Assembly: GCA_029855925.1 (NCBI GenBank)
Contig: JAGSHP010000327.1
Location: forward strand, 1 to 12,743
Source: Candidatus Thorarchaeota archaeon
GTDB taxonomy: Archaea > Asgardarchaeota > Thorarchaeia > Thorarchaeales > Thorarchaeaceae
Direction: 5' to 3'
Length of the DNA stretch: 12,743 nucleotides
Part shown: positions 12,743 through 12,743 of the stretch, piece after piece
Position numbering within the stretch: position 1 is the first letter of the stretch
Layout: each line of letters opens with the position of its first letter
Translations under genes and position numbers: made by a program
The notes under the pieces: generated by a model
The model's database searches: none
Seen by the model: only the letters and a program-made list of their open reading frames with translations
What the model was told of the DNA's origin: nothing

Positions 12743-12743
12743 G

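Overview
The window looks archaeal. Genes are preceded either by TATA-like boxes about 25 bp from the start codon (leaderless transcripts) or by GGTGA/GAGG-type Shine-Dalgarno (SD) sites. T-tract terminators are present. The gene families are typical of archaea: Lrp/AsnC-type regulators with RAM domains, a membrane-anchored COG4741 endonuclease, short NfeD, and a GPH-type transporter. A secreted caspase-like peptidase, many TTG/GTG starts and intermediate GC suggest an Asgard archaeon (Thorarchaeota-like), but that lineage is inference without a database search. No rRNA, tRNA, CRISPR array or insertion sequence is visible.

Layout. (1) 1-912: a Cys-rich thioredoxin-fold protein (+) abuts tail-to-tail, with no spacer, a membrane-anchored nuclease-like protein (-). 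(2) 913-3572: a secreted caspase-like peptidase (-) is divergent from a small secreted Ca-binding-like protein (+). The latter is followed closely by a fused double Lrp-type regulator. (3) 3573-5146: a surface-anchored Asp-box beta-propeller protein (+). (4) 5170-6780: a short NfeD-like membrane protein (-) and an MFS permease (+) share a divergent promoter region. (5) 6796-9379 (-): a ClC chloride channel/transporter with two CBS domains, then a TPMT-type methyltransferase. (6) 9659-10996 (-): a GPH/SLC45-like sugar transporter with a clear hairpin-T8 terminator. (7) 11000-11690: a region usually called intergenic. (8) 11695-12462: a leaderless winged-helix regulator (+), then a stand-alone RAM-domain protein (-) running off the right edge.

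The most unusual part is region 7. On the minus strand it holds four, and probably five, consecutive small ORFs (11, 30, 34, 30 and 37 codons) separated by only 5, 5, 4 and 4 nt. The stop codon of each of the first four is the TGA inside a GGTGA ribosome-binding site for the next. The chain begins about 26 nt downstream of a TATA box and ends in a hairpin. It is transcribed divergently from the winged-helix regulator, and three copies of a 14-bp motif (TRTWAAGGTTTGCA-like) sit between the two start points. This looks like a regulated polycistronic microprotein operon that ordinary gene callers would miss.

Much of the rest concerns the cell envelope: three exported proteins, four membrane proteins (ClC, MFS, GPH, NfeD) and a membrane-anchored nuclease, interspersed with three transcription regulators. 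A ClC gene followed 19 nt later by a TPMT-family methyltransferase (a family that includes halide methyltransferases) is a suggestive but untested functional pairing.
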